This document shows, piece after piece, positions 1 through 10,766 of a stretch of 64,000 nt of DNA. Position numbers and translations under genes: made by a program. The notes beneath the pieces were generated by a model that saw nothing but the letters and a program-made list of their open reading frames with translations, had not been told where the DNA came from and did no database searches. The DNA is from Enchytraeus crypticus. Taxonomy: Eukaryota > Annelida > Clitellata > Enchytraeida > Enchytraeidae. The DNA is taken from positions 303,501-367,500 of the forward strand of contig CAJHZI010000497.1 of the NCBI GenBank assembly GCA_905160935.1, in the 5' to 3' direction. Each line of letters begins with the position of its first letter. Positions within the stretch are counted from its first letter, which is position 1.

Positions 1-144
1 TCTTTAACTGAAAAAAGTCAGAGGCTCCCTACCAATCTCTCATCAAATGATCACTTTAATAAACACCAAGGAGCTTACACTACGCAACGTTCGACTGAAA
101 CTTAGCTGAATTTTATGTGCTTGATCTGTCAGATGCCTTTTTAC

Positions 145-735
145 TTCCAAGTGCACACAAGTTATACCTCTTTTGAAGTCTTTTGCATCGTCTAAAACTT
201 AAAAGGGTATCATTTACAAAAAGCTTTGTTTAATATATAATTCCATGACTACATCTACTCAAAGTTGCAAGCTTCATTTATTAACGTGATGCAGCCTTTT
301 AGAGGTCGGTCGTCTAAATTAATTACTCTTGTGAGACCTGGTTTACCTACATGCAATAGGCTAATTTAATCGCTCTTTACAGCATTTCGCATCTGAGATC
401 TGGAATTCTATTCCATCCACTCTTCGAAGTATTCTTTTGAATAACACCAGCCTTTGCTTTTCCATGAACATATCGATAGGCAATTAAAGGCCTGCATTCT
501 CAATGTCTCTCTTCAATCCAGTGTCCATGACTAGCTGCTACCAGCAAGAAAACATCATTTTCTTTAATTCACCATATCAGAATTGTTTTTTTATTATTTT
601 GAACTATGCACCATTTTTTAATGTTGTTTTGCTTGACGGCTTGGATGTGGCTCAATAGTCTTCGCTGTTGACAATGACGACAGTAGCACTGCTATTGTTG
701 TTATGGTTTTACAATAAATCTACAATAAATGAATA
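145..735 (+). mobile_element. CR1/L2-like LINE, degraded 3' end
   Basis: Aligns over its whole length with the reverse complement of the copy at 1890-2725. Shared blocks include taattactcttgtgagacct, atctggaattct and the 3' block tgtggctcaatagt. The frame is broken in several places. The 3' end runs into a TTG-rich, then AATAAA-like tail near 690-735. Confidence 0.8.
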
Positions 736-756
736 TATGCCAAACTATATTTTTAA

Positions 757-1000
757 TGTCTCAAAAGGGTAGTGATTATAGGCGTCATGTAACGTCAAGA
801 AATGTTTAACGATCGATCCTTACTGAATTTAACTCTCGTGCGTTCGATTCTTGACCCCGCTGATCTGAGAGTAAAATCTAGACATTCACAAGACTGGTTA
901 TAAGACAAATGGATTAAATAGCCTAACGGTTTAAACTTGTGGTATTAAAAGTGATAGATATCAACACGGTTGATCATTTCACAATAATGCGTGTTATTTA
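757..1000 (+). mobile_element. SINE-1 (tRNA-derived), copy
   Basis: A family member of about 240 bp with a tRNA-like head including a B-box-like gttcgattc and the body agtgatagatatcaacacgg, ending near gcgtgtt. The head is diverged. Confidence 0.75.
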
Positions 1001-1054
1001 TTTTAGTACATTAATACTGTACTAAAAAAGTCTAAATAGCAAATGTCTAAATAT

Positions 1055-1300
1055 TTAGAATGTCTAAATAGCGTATGGGTAACGTCATAAAGTTTTAAAT
1101 GAGAGATCCTGAGCTGAATTGAATCCTCGTGGGTTGGAATCCCGGCCGCGATGATCTGAGAGTAAAATCTCGGACATTCACTGGACTGGTTATACGAAAA
1201 ACGGTCTAAATCGCCTAACGGATTAAACATGTGGTATTAAAAAGTGATAGATATCAACATAGTTGATTATTCACTATAATGCGTGCTTACTTACTTTACA
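1055..1300 (+). mobile_element. SINE-1 (tRNA-derived), well-kept copy
   Basis: The A-box-like tagcgtatgggtaacg and B-box-like gggttggaatccc are the RNA polymerase III promoter elements of tRNA-derived SINEs. The body has ctgagagtaaaatctcgg, gtggtattaaaaagtgatag and the hairpin-forming caacatagttga, and ends tataatgcgtgctta. A reverse-strand ORF across it is only a translation of the SINE. Confidence 0.85.
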
Positions 1301-1434
1301 TTAAATACAATTAACACTAACATGTATGCATGAGCGATAATGAAAAGTAAACAATGTGTTTATTTACCCTCCGCGTAGAAAACCCACATTTCTCAGCGGT
1401 ATAGTACAAATTAATTTTAAGTAAAGTAAGAAGT
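1301..1434. other. Spacer between inverted SINE-1 copies
   Basis: AT-rich sequence with no recognised feature; it would be the loop of a stem formed by the two flanking SINE-1 copies. Confidence 0.5.
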
Positions 1435-1675
1435 AAACACGCATTATAGTGAAATGATCAACTATGTTGATATCTATCACTTTTTAATACCACATGTTTA
1501 GACCGTTAGGCAATTTAGAATATTTTCCGTGTAACCAGTTCAGCGAATGTCCGAGATTTTACTCTCAGATCTGCGCGGCTGGGATTTGAACCCACGAGGG
1601 TTCAATTCACCTGAGGATTTGTCATTTAAAACTTCATGACGTTACCCCTACGCTATTAAGACATTCAAGAATTTA
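1435..1675 (-). mobile_element. SINE-1 (tRNA-derived), inverted copy
   Basis: Same family, opposite strand. On the minus strand it reads tagcgtaggggtaacgtc (A box) and gggttcaaatcccagccg (B box). It faces the copy at 1055-1300 tail to tail. Confidence 0.87.
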
Positions 1676-1889
1676 ATTTAAGAAGTACAATTCAACATCG
1701 TGATCTAGAATCATATGGCACAGAACAACGAACATAATTTAATTTGCCAGAAAACATCATAAGATTTTATAGCCTGTTAAATGTAGGCACTTTTTGATGT
1801 GATAAAATACTTGACGAAATGTAAGTAGGCCTATAAGTCATACTACTTTACGTTAGTGTTTTGATAACTCATTAACATAACATAACAAC

Positions 1890-2725
1890 AATTAGAGTGC
1901 TACAGTCTTAAATGACAACATCGAGCACTATTGAGCCACATCTAAGCCGACAAGCAAAACAACGTTAAAAACGGTGCAAATTCCAAAATCCAGATAATCA
2001 GTCCAAAATAAGGGGAATTAAAGAAAAGGAGGTTTAGGCGCAGGTCGCTGCTCATGGACATTGGATGGAAAAGAGAGATGGAAAAATAGGTCTTCAACTG
2101 CCTATGGAACTGCTCATAGGAAAGCAAAGGCCGATGTGCTTCAAATGAAGATTTCCGAAGATTGGATGGAAGAGAATTCCAGATATGCGGTGCAGCATAC
2201 TGGAAAGAACGATTAGATAGCTTAGAGCGCGAAGGTAAGCTAGGTCTCACAAGAGTAATTAATTTAGAAGACCGAGTAACAGCAGGCAGCATCACTTTAA
2301 TCAAGTGAGACATACGAGTTTGTCTAGGGATGGCGCTGGACTTATAGGTTAACGAAGCTGTTTTGTAAAAGATACGCTCTTTAATCTTTAGCCAGTGCAA
2401 AGACTTTAATATGGGCGTAACATGTGAGTAACACTTGGAACCACAAAAAATTGCTCGCGCAAAAGAATTCTGAACGAACTGCAATCGATCAATCTCACAG
2501 CCAGGGAGATTTAAAATCAGGGAATTGCAGTAGTCCAATTTCGATTGCACAATAGCAGCACCAATTGTAGCAGCTGTCTCACGTGACAAATATGGACGTA
2601 TTCGACGAAGATCACGGATATGGAAGAAACATGCTTGTGAAGTTTTAGTAATGTGTTCGCGTAAGGTTAGGTGTTTATCAAGGATAACACTGAGATTTCT
2701 CACAGAAAAAACAGGTGATATTGTT
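1890..2725 (-). pseudogene. CR1/L2-like LINE, C-terminal part of reverse-transcriptase ORF and 3' end
   Basis: An open frame down to 1942 covers the post-polymerase part of a CR1/L2-type ORF. It contains SKLDYCNSLILNLPG, ILKSLHWLKIKERI and AAPHIWNSLPSNLR, motifs typical of this LINE group. The element is 5'-truncated (polymerase motifs missing), as is usual for target-primed insertions, and joins SINE-1 sequence at about 2730, so the apparent start codon lies outside it. The 3' part carries the block also found at 32015-32260, 49850-49925 and 55740-55835. The frame is unusually intact over some 250 codons, suggesting a fairly young copy. Confidence 0.85.
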
Positions 2726-2734
2726 ATAAATATT

Positions 2735-2830
2735 ATATACATTATAATGAAATAATCAACCTGATTGATATCTATCATTTTAATATCACAAGTTAAATTT
2801 TAGATAGGGTGTTCAATTTTGTTTGTTACG
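2735..2830 (-). mobile_element. SINE-1 3' fragment
   Basis: Matches the tail half of SINE-1 in reverse: cattataatgaaataatcaa and gatatctatcattttaatat. The tRNA-like head is absent. Confidence 0.65.
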
Positions 2831-3590
2831 AATGCTGTAATATATACACGCAAGAAGTACTTTGTGCAGGTATAATCTAATTGTTCCTCTTCTTATATGG
2901 TTCATTAAATGTATTCAATTTGAGCATTGCTTTTAAATTATGTTTTAATATGGAGGTCTAAGGGTGACAATTATTTTGGCTGTAATTGGATGTGGAAAAT
3001 CTCAGCCAGGTTGTGTACAACAATGCTGATCTCGTAAGTGGTAGCAAAATATAGTTTCAACATGCAACGTAGATTTTGTTAATATTTCTATTATATATAG
3101 TGCACTATCCCTATTATACAGTTCCTAAACCTTCGCAAACTCACGCAAATACAGGCATGAAGTTGTGTATACATTTTAATCAAAACGTTGATGCCAACCG
3201 AAAAATACAAAGAAACAAAGCCGATGCATAGGCCCCTATATTTCTGCATTGTGCATTATTTGTGCTTACTTAATAGCTCGGTACACCTACAAAAGTTTGA
3301 AGATTGAGATCTCAAAATAGTTCTTGCGATAGTTCAAACCGGCGCCTGACATAATTTAGGCTGTATATGCATCGTACATATCATAGAAATTGATAAAATA
3401 AAGAAATAATCAATATCTTTGTAACATGTCTATACCCTGCGAAGCTGCGCATAACTATATTGTGAATATTCCAAGAATTTGGTAGTGCGAGGTGGAAAGC
3501 GCTTACTTTTATATTATTAATTATTAAAGTAATATTTTAAATATGTTATTTAGTATTAATATTTAAATGAACGAAATTTTAAAAAAATTA
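2831..3590. other. No recognisable feature
   Basis: Unique AT-rich DNA; no exon-like block or repeat seen. Confidence 0.5.
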
Positions 3591-3900
3591 TTTGTATAAT
3601 TATAGTAATTATAATTATTATAATTATTATAAGCTTATAATAATAGAGATACTAAATATACTACTAGGGCCTACTACTACTACTAATAATAATAATAATA
3701 ATAAGAGTAGGCTAGTAGTAATAATAATAATAAAATTATTATTTTAATTTTACATTTTTAATAATAATAATTCTAATAAATTCCACTTCCACTTCCGTCA
3801 GAAATGGAAAGGGAAACGAAGACTTTGACACTGTCAAAAAATTCTGTTTCATTGGAATTCCGTGTGCAAAACAAATAAGAGAACCATATAATTAACAACT

Positions 3901-3953
<53 letters not shown>

Positions 3954-3985
3954 TTATTATTATTATTGCTATTATTTTTTAATTT
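3591..3985. repeat. AAT/ATT-rich simple repeats
   Basis: Runs of (AAT)n and (ATT)n near 3680-3740 and 3901-3985, separated by unique sequence. The second run adjoins the 3' end of the retroelement at 3990-4436 and is probably its tail. Confidence 0.85.
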
Positions 3986-3989
3986 TTAT

Positions 3990-4436
3990 TATTATTATTT
4001 TTAAAGGCCCTGGGCTGTAAAGGGCCCTGGGATAAAAAATAAAATAAAAGAGACTTTATTTAATTAAAAGTTTAAAAAGAAGCGATTAAAATAATTCCTC
4101 TACACTCTGGGAGGCCGCATTAGCCAAAGTGCCACTGACACTGACTGCATCGAAACGCTGGAGAGCAATAGATAGTCGCTGCCAAAGAAAAGATTTTTCC
4201 CGCTGATCACCAGTAATGGCGCTAATTGCTATTATTAATATTATTATTACTGTTATTATTATTATTATTATTATTGTTATTTTATTGTTATTATTATTAT
4301 AATAATTTATATCAAAAAGTATAAGTTGTAATAATAGCAGGTGCGGATAGATTCGGGTGATGCTCCCTTTGAGCTTCTTTTCTATCGTTAGTGAAATCCA
4401 CCATTGTAATAACATCAGCTCAACTTTACAGAGCAT
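3990..4436 (-). pseudogene. Retroelement C-terminal fragment with (AAT)n tail, copy A
   Basis: On the minus strand it encodes SAITGDQREKSFLWQRLSIA and QRFDAVSVSGTLA before a stop at 4086. Segments like this close a large ORF of metazoan retroelements; I recall the family only by its pattern and do not name it. An ATT tract (4215-4310) interrupts it. The 3' side has a conserved segment (ataaagtctctttta, then agggcccttta) shared with copy B, then (AAT)n. Confidence 0.6.
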
Positions 4437-4544
4437 CTCTGATATATGATATACACTGCATTACAAAACCTATAATACAATAATGCTTTATAATTATTAT
4501 TACTTATTAGTATTATTTAGGTCCCTATTCATTACTATTTTTCA

Positions 4545-5165
4545 ATGCCCTGGTCTGTAGGCTATAGGGCCCTAGGCTAAAAATAAAATAAAAAGAGACT
4601 TTGCTAAATTAAAAGTTAAACATTATTAGTATTGTTATTATTTTTATTTTTATTATTTCATTTTATTATAGTTATTTATTATTATTACTATTCTGATTAT
4701 TTAGCCTGTGTGTAAATAATTCGAGGTTTGATAAAAACGATTCGAATAATACGTACTGAATCGCCGCCCGGCTACTCGAAGCCATCTGGCTGCTTAAAAG
4801 AATTGCTGAAGCAGACTGCATTAAATCTTTGCAAAGTTATGGAAAGCCTTTGCCAAAGAAAAGTGGTCTATCGCTTACGCAAATAGCTATCCTAAGCCAT
4901 TAATGAAGTCAACTCCGTCGGGATTCATGGGGCCCATGGTTTCAATGGCCATCGGAACAACTTCGTACCCTAAGGACAGATCGCAGTACTTTTCCATTTT
5001 CTTAGAGACGGCAAGTTCAGCAGCTCCACCGGCAGTTACTGAAGTTGTATTCGCGCTTACCATCTGACCTAGACAACCCGCTTGGTTATTCGAGGAAGAA
5101 ATGCCCGCAAGGGATGCCCGAAGGGATGGAGGGATTATTATTATTAGTATCATTATCATAATCAC
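4545..5165 (-). pseudogene. Retroelement C-terminal fragment, copy B
   Basis: The open part reads AGGAAELAVSKKMEKYCDLS and PMAIETMGPMNPDGVDFING, which lies just upstream of the copy A segment in such elements. It then becomes a frameshifted version of the copy A sequence (tttctttggca and atgcagtct still match). The 3' block near 4548-4620 matches copy A. Both copies are on the same strand. Confidence 0.6.
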
Positions 5166-5169
5166 AATG

Positions 5170-6135
5170 TGAATGGCATTAGGCCCATTTGGAATATTTT
5201 ATCACTGCCACAAGCAACAGGTCAACTCTATAGGCCTACTGCTGTATATACTTTCACACTATACATAAGTATCAGGTCATTTGACCGCACTACTGGATCG
5301 CTGGAAGACACCGAATTTAAATTTTAAAACCTAAAACAATTAGATTCTATAAATGAGAACAATTTCACTACGATTAACGGTTTTATTTATTTGGGCTAGC
5401 TATTCATACATGCATGAACATATCAAACGATATTGGTATACATTTAGATTCGAACGTACAGGTAGGCCTGTAATCATGATAAATGCCTGCGGTGTATACA
5501 AATAATACGTAATACGTGATTGGGAATGCAAAACAAACAACGAATGAGTGCTAGATATTTACAGAGCTTGCTACAACACACAGGCGAGCTACAGCACACG
5601 ACAGTATAGACTACTATGTAAATATATAGGATTCGATTTGTAATTGGCCTAATTAGGCCCACTAGTACAATATTTCCTATTACATGTATCTGAAAGAAAA
5701 CAGAGAATTTAAGGATTAATTAATTCACTTTAAATAATTCTCAAATGACACTGCATTTGCAGTGCGAAGCATGCACAATATTATTGAAATTAAGCTAGAA
5801 TAACTAAACAATAAATAAAGTTAACGTAGGCCTACATAAATTAACACCAATTACGAATGTTTTCACTTGTTTATGATGGACTAGCATTTATTTGTGATAA
5901 TCAATAAATATAGTTAAGGTATGTAACTATTAAATATTACATTGTTAATATAAATAGGCCTATAGTTAATTGATATAGGTATTTATTAAACAATAAATAT
6001 AGTAGATGTACACAAATTAACAATAATAACGAATGTATACACTTGCTTTGATGAAATGGCATTTGTTTATACACAATAGGCTACGTGTGCAAGAATGAAC
6101 ATCTAGTTTTAACGTTATTCGGATGAATTTGTAAC
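5170..6135. other. No gene recognised; several AGGCCT palindromes
   Basis: AT-rich unique DNA with repeated TAGGCCTA-like palindromes at about 5231, 5465, 5827 and 5955. No exon-like block. Confidence 0.5.
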
Positions 6136-6139
6136 CTTT

Positions 6140-6370
6140 TGAGTCCAGCTGGAAAAGTCTATTAAAAAGGTCATAGAAGGTAGAATGGAAGGGAAAAGAG
6201 GCAGGGGCAGGCCGAGATTAGGTACGTTAGTCGATTTAAAAACCCACTTGTATGTGGACATGAAGAGGAAAGCTGAAGATATTAGAAAAGAGCGGAGGCG
6301 TTATATATCATGGACCTGTCAGTGGGCAGTGCACTAAGAGAGAAAGAGAGAGAGAGAGATACACAGATAC
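6140..6370 (+). mobile_element. GA-tailed LINE, 3' fragment
   Basis: Contains gaggcaggggcaggccgaga, the segment encoding GRGRPRL, then acatgaagaggaaagc, and ends with the terminal hairpin ctgtcagtgggcag, gcactaag and a GA tract. Small ORFs on both strands here are translations of the fragment. Confidence 0.85.
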
Positions 6371-6374
6371 ATTT

Positions 6375-7610
6375 ACCGTCTGTTTCGTACACTGCTTCGT
6401 ACAACAGGTGTTCTGCTAGAGTTGATCCGGCGAGAACCGAACCCGTTGGCTCTTTCTCAGCAGGCAATCGTGTTGCTGGATTTTTAAGCAAACACTTTTT
6501 GTAAAATCAATCCAAGTTGTGGTTAATTGATATTCAACGTTGTGCTCGCTCTCTTTATATAATTTTATTTCTAAGACCCTTGTGGGAGTAGACGAAGCAT
6601 ACATTTTCAATCCTTTATACATATACATGCAAACAAATATAACGCAGAAAAAGCAATATTAATTTTGTTAAATGTGCTCTAGAAATCGGAAATAGTATAT
6701 ATATCGATTTCAGCAAGTAATTTTCGCAACTTTTTCGCATGAACTCAAGCTTTGAATTTAAACCGGGAACAGAAGCACAGGAAGCAGAATACTGCGATGA
6801 TTTTAGACTAATGATCGCACCTCTCAGTACCGGATAAAAGTAACAAGTGATATTATATTAACAAGTGATATATAGTAGTAACAAGATTAAATAAATGTAG
6901 GCTGGCTAACAGATGATGTGTTAAACGTTTCAAGAATAATTATTGTATAAACAAGCATGAAATTATTAAACTCTCCGTTTATTAAGTCGAATACTTATAT
7001 AAGTTATTGTATTTTCCCTAAATAAAAATAATTAAAATTAAATATAGGTCTAGATTATTCTCATTCTTAGATATTCTCCTGAATCTTCAACTCCAAGCCC
7101 TCTGCAGTAAATTATAAAAGCGTTGTGTTTTGTTATTTAAATTAAAATTAAACTATTAAAGCACGGATGACACGATAAACGGCTGTCAGTACAAATGATG
7201 GCTTCAGCAACGAATTAAACAATTATTTTATCTCACGTCGGAGAGAGCTTTCGTTGTTCAACTTGCTTTCGGGAGGTGTTAGAAATAGTAGCTGCGATTT
7301 AGGAATCAAGGCAGAGATGGTTGAGCACTAACTATCCATAATGACAAGGCATGCTTTAAAGTTAATTGACGGCAGAATAATATTAATAAAAATCAATCAC
7401 AAACGTCATGTAGAAACTACACATCTGCTAACAAATACCAGTAAAGCTTTATTAACACAAATACTTAATATAATCTTGCACTGTACCAATTTACGTGATT
7501 AATTAAATGAATTGTAAATCGAGCTTTACATATTCAGTCTTTACATATTCTGGTCGTGATATAGAGAAGTTGTAAAAGCTAACTTTGACGACTATTTAGG
7601 CCCCTAGGTT
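6375..7610. other. No recognisable feature
   Basis: AT-rich unique sequence with no exon or repeat family identified. Confidence 0.5.
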
Positions 7611-7651
7611 ATTATATATATATATACATATATAAAATTATATATATATAC

Positions 7652-7723
<72 letters not shown>

Positions 7724-7725
7724 GT
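7611..7725. repeat. (TA)n microsatellite
   Basis: About 115 bases, interrupted by acat, aaaat and acg. Confidence 0.95.
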
Positions 7726-8084
7726 ACGTGTATATTAACCGTAAAAACGCTGTTACTTATTTTATTGTTAGGCCTATTATATCAGTTGACTATTAAATAA
7801 TTAGCATAAATCTGTTCAAATCAGTAGACAATTGCAATAGGCGGGAAGACTTTATTCAGAAATTACGAAATACTCTGATACTTATCAGTATCGATGGTGT
7901 TTGGGTCCAACATTTTTATCCAACAGTGGAATAAATATCTATAGAATACAAATTAGAACTCAATTATTTTCAAACATATTTGTCAAAAAATAATTGTCAT
8001 GGTGCCTATGCTATTTGTAAAAAGGTATGTTTCAGACCAAACCAGGCCTAGCTTCAGAGAGAAGTAAATTAATTAATAAATAAC

Positions 8085-8215
8085 ATTAAAGTGAAATGAT
8101 CAACCATTTTGATTTGTATCGCTTTTAATTCCGCAATTTAAGCCGCTATGTTCAATGTAGTCTATTTAATTTTCCGTATAACCAGTACAGCCAATCAATT
8201 GCAGATGCATTTTAC
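8085..8215 (-). mobile_element. SINE-1 diverged 3' fragment
   Basis: Retains gtgaaatgatcaacc, the ttttaat block and ttccgtataaccagt in SINE-1 order on the minus strand. The tRNA-like head is lost. Confidence 0.6.
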
Positions 8216-8840
8216 ATGTAATGTAGTGATCGACTGTAAAACTAATTTGTCCAACCATTAGTTCAACTCCTACCTTATTTTTCATGCATTAAGTAGTCGC
8301 AAATAAATATAAATAAGATGAATGCCCTAAGCTTAATATCAACTGGTTCGCCCAGAAAAGGCACCATTTCGAAACTAAAATTAATCATAATTAGTTAGCG
8401 ATCCAGACATATTGTGCCCAATTCACTGATGAAATACAAGCAAAAAGATGCAAAAACAATCGGTGCAAGTATATGGTCGAGCAATACAAAACACAGAAGG
8501 TATCTATGATACAATACTATTAACATCGACTAAACGGGGAGTCTAGTAAACTCTACACACTCATAAATTATACAAATATTACATGATAAGATAGACATGA
8601 GTACAAATTCACAGTTAAACCCCAGTCGCCTACATTACTATCATCCTTAAAAAATTCATCTGCAATTAAGAACAATACTGTTTTTTTCCTTAATTGAACA
8701 TTTGTGAAGTTATGAATAGGTCTTAGCACTAAATCATATTATTATTAAATCAGTTTGACTTAAATTAAGATCCTCACTAAACTTTCTCGTAATTTCTGTT
8801 AAAGAGAAATATAAAGAATATCTCTTGTACTATAAACGTA

Positions 8841-9620
8841 AACTGTAACTTAATGCAACTTAATGTAACATATTGTAACATAATGTAACATAATGTAACA
8901 TAGTGTAACATAATGTAACATAATGTAACATAACGTAACATAATGTAACATAATGTAACATAATGTAACATAATGTAACATAATGTAACATAATGTAACA
9001 TAATGTAACATAATGTAACATAATGTAACATAATGTAACATAATGTAACATAATGTAACATAATGTAACATAATGTAACATAATGTAACAGAATGTAACT
9101 TAATGCAACTTAATGTAACATATTGTAACATAATGTAACATAGTGTAACATAATGTAACATAATGTAACATAACGTAACATAATGTAACATAATGTAACA
9201 TAATGTAACATAATGTAACATAATGTAACATAATGTAACATAATGTAACATAATGTAACATAATGTAACATAATGTAACATAATGTAACAGAATGTAACT
9301 TAATGCAACTTAATGTAACATAATGTAACATAATGTAACATAATGTAACATAATGTAACATAATGTAACATAATGTAACATAACGTAACATAATGTAACA
9401 TAATGTAACATAATGTAACATAATGTAACATAATGTAACATAATGTAACATAATGTAACATAATGTAACATAATGTAACATAATGTAACATAATGTAACA
9501 TAATGTAACATAATGTAACATAATGTAACATAATGTAACATAATGTAACATAATGTAACATAATGTAACATAATGTAACATAATGTAACATAATGTAACA
9601 TAATGTAACATAATGTTACA
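8841..9620. repeat. 10-bp satellite array, unit TAATGTAACA
   Basis: About 78 near-identical copies. Variant units (taatgcaact, tattgtaaca, tagtgtaaca, taacgtaaca) recur in the same order in three blocks: taatgcaact occurs at 8851, 9101 and 9301, so longer blocks of 250 and 200 bp were duplicated. The array ends in an inverted unit (tgttacattatg). All three minus-strand frames read through as MLHYVTLCYI repeats because the unit holds no stop on that strand. This is not evidence of coding. Confidence 0.97.
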
Positions 9621-9901
9621 TTATGTTAAGATACTACAAATATTTGCATAGATTTATAATATACGATTAATACTAAACGATTTCATTTTCACAAAGATTT
9701 TTTAAAATCCGCAAAAACGTAACAAATATTACCAAGCCCATTTTTCTTTAAAAGATAATACAATTTGCAACAATTAGCTACAGTTTTCAACAACAATTAA
9801 ATGGAATGACTAGATTTAAATGGTGTCTACATTTAATGATACACAATTAACTTAAGACATTCCTAATAGGGCTAGTGACTGCAGATATTTGACGCCCGGT
9901 T
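9619..9901 (-). other. cpx: Complexin 3' UTR or 3' flank
   Basis: Unique AT-rich sequence between the stop codon and the 10-bp satellite. Apart from the ATTAAA site no feature was recognised. Confidence 0.4.
9832..9837 (-). terminator. cpx: Candidate polyadenylation signal for complexin (ATTAAA)
   Basis: ATTAAA lies on the minus strand 65 bases after the stop codon. It is the nearest canonical variant signal; AATAAA appears on that strand only near 7750-7860. A short 3' UTR ending here would exclude the 10-bp satellite; a longer one would include it. Confidence 0.3.
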
Positions 9902-10014
9902 CTACTGCACAGTGCACTTCTCTGACGCCCCGGTGACCGTAGTCATGACCGTGCCTTGCAGTTCTTTAGCCTTGGCCGTAAGATCGTCAAGATTCTTTGG
10001 AAAACCTGTCGCTG
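9902..10014 (-). CDS. cpx: Complexin coding exon 4 (C-terminal amphipathic region and CAAX box, stop)
   Basis: The coding part is 113 bases: two bases of a split alanine, 36 codons and TAG at 9902-9904. The acceptor is catgtttacag|CAGCG. The exon encodes an amphipathic region, [16 protein letters not shown], a Thr/Val-rich stretch, and ends EKCTVQ, where C146 is the expected prenylated cysteine. Fly and some vertebrate complexins carry a comparable CAAX ending that ties them to membranes. The acceptor is followed directly by a second CAG, so tandem use would add or remove one alanine. Confidence 0.92.
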
Positions 10015-10669
10015 CTGTAAACATGCACATATAGTCAGTCAACACTCACTCCTCGCTCACTCACTCACTCACTCGCTCACTCACTCACTCACTCACTCAT
10101 TCGCTCACTCACTCACTCATTCACTCACTCAATCAATCAATCAATCAATCAGCCAATATATCAGTCAAACAATCTGTCGGACAGCCATTCAAACATGCGG
10201 TCAGTCAGTCAATCAGTCAGTCATTCAGTGAGTCAGTGAGTCAGTAAGTCAGTCAGCCAGACACCATGTAAAACGACTGGATATTTTAATACACTTTCAG
10301 TAATGCTTATGTTATCTTGATCGTGATATTTGAATGATCTAACAGGACTTTATTACTTGCCAATTATTTTAGTATTACTTCTATGAAAACGGCGATCAAA
10401 TGTACAGCTAAAAAGAAACTATAATAACTTTTGATATCCAAATGCTATAATGCTTCGAATGCAAGCAAGCGTTCAACAACGATTTCCTAGGCTACATCTT
10501 ATTTACTAAGTATTTTACTCGTCAAGCTTTGACAAACTCTAAGACAGGAAACTGACTCTAAAGTTTAGATTTAGCTTTGAATTTCGCCAGAAGCAAAATA
10601 GTTAATCTATACTAGAGATTTTGAGTCCAAAATTGTTTATTAGAACTTAAACTAATTGTTGCTATTCTT

Positions 10670-10766
<97 letters not shown>

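Noticed and set aside
1003..1230. ORFs over SINE copies here and at 24540-24734, 11169-11408, 33039-33272 and 41051-41416
   Set aside because: Each is a translation of SINE-1 or SINE-2; the repeated peptide ([16 protein letters not shown]) simply reflects the element.
8777..9611. Long minus-strand ORFs with the 10-residue repeat MLHYVTLCYI in all three frames
   Set aside because: A stop-free 10-bp unit repeated in tandem yields the same peptide in every frame. There is no start context, homologue or splice signal.
9956..10231. Plus-strand ORF of LTHSLTHS type
   Set aside because: Antisense shadow of complexin exon 4 running into the tetranucleotide tract.
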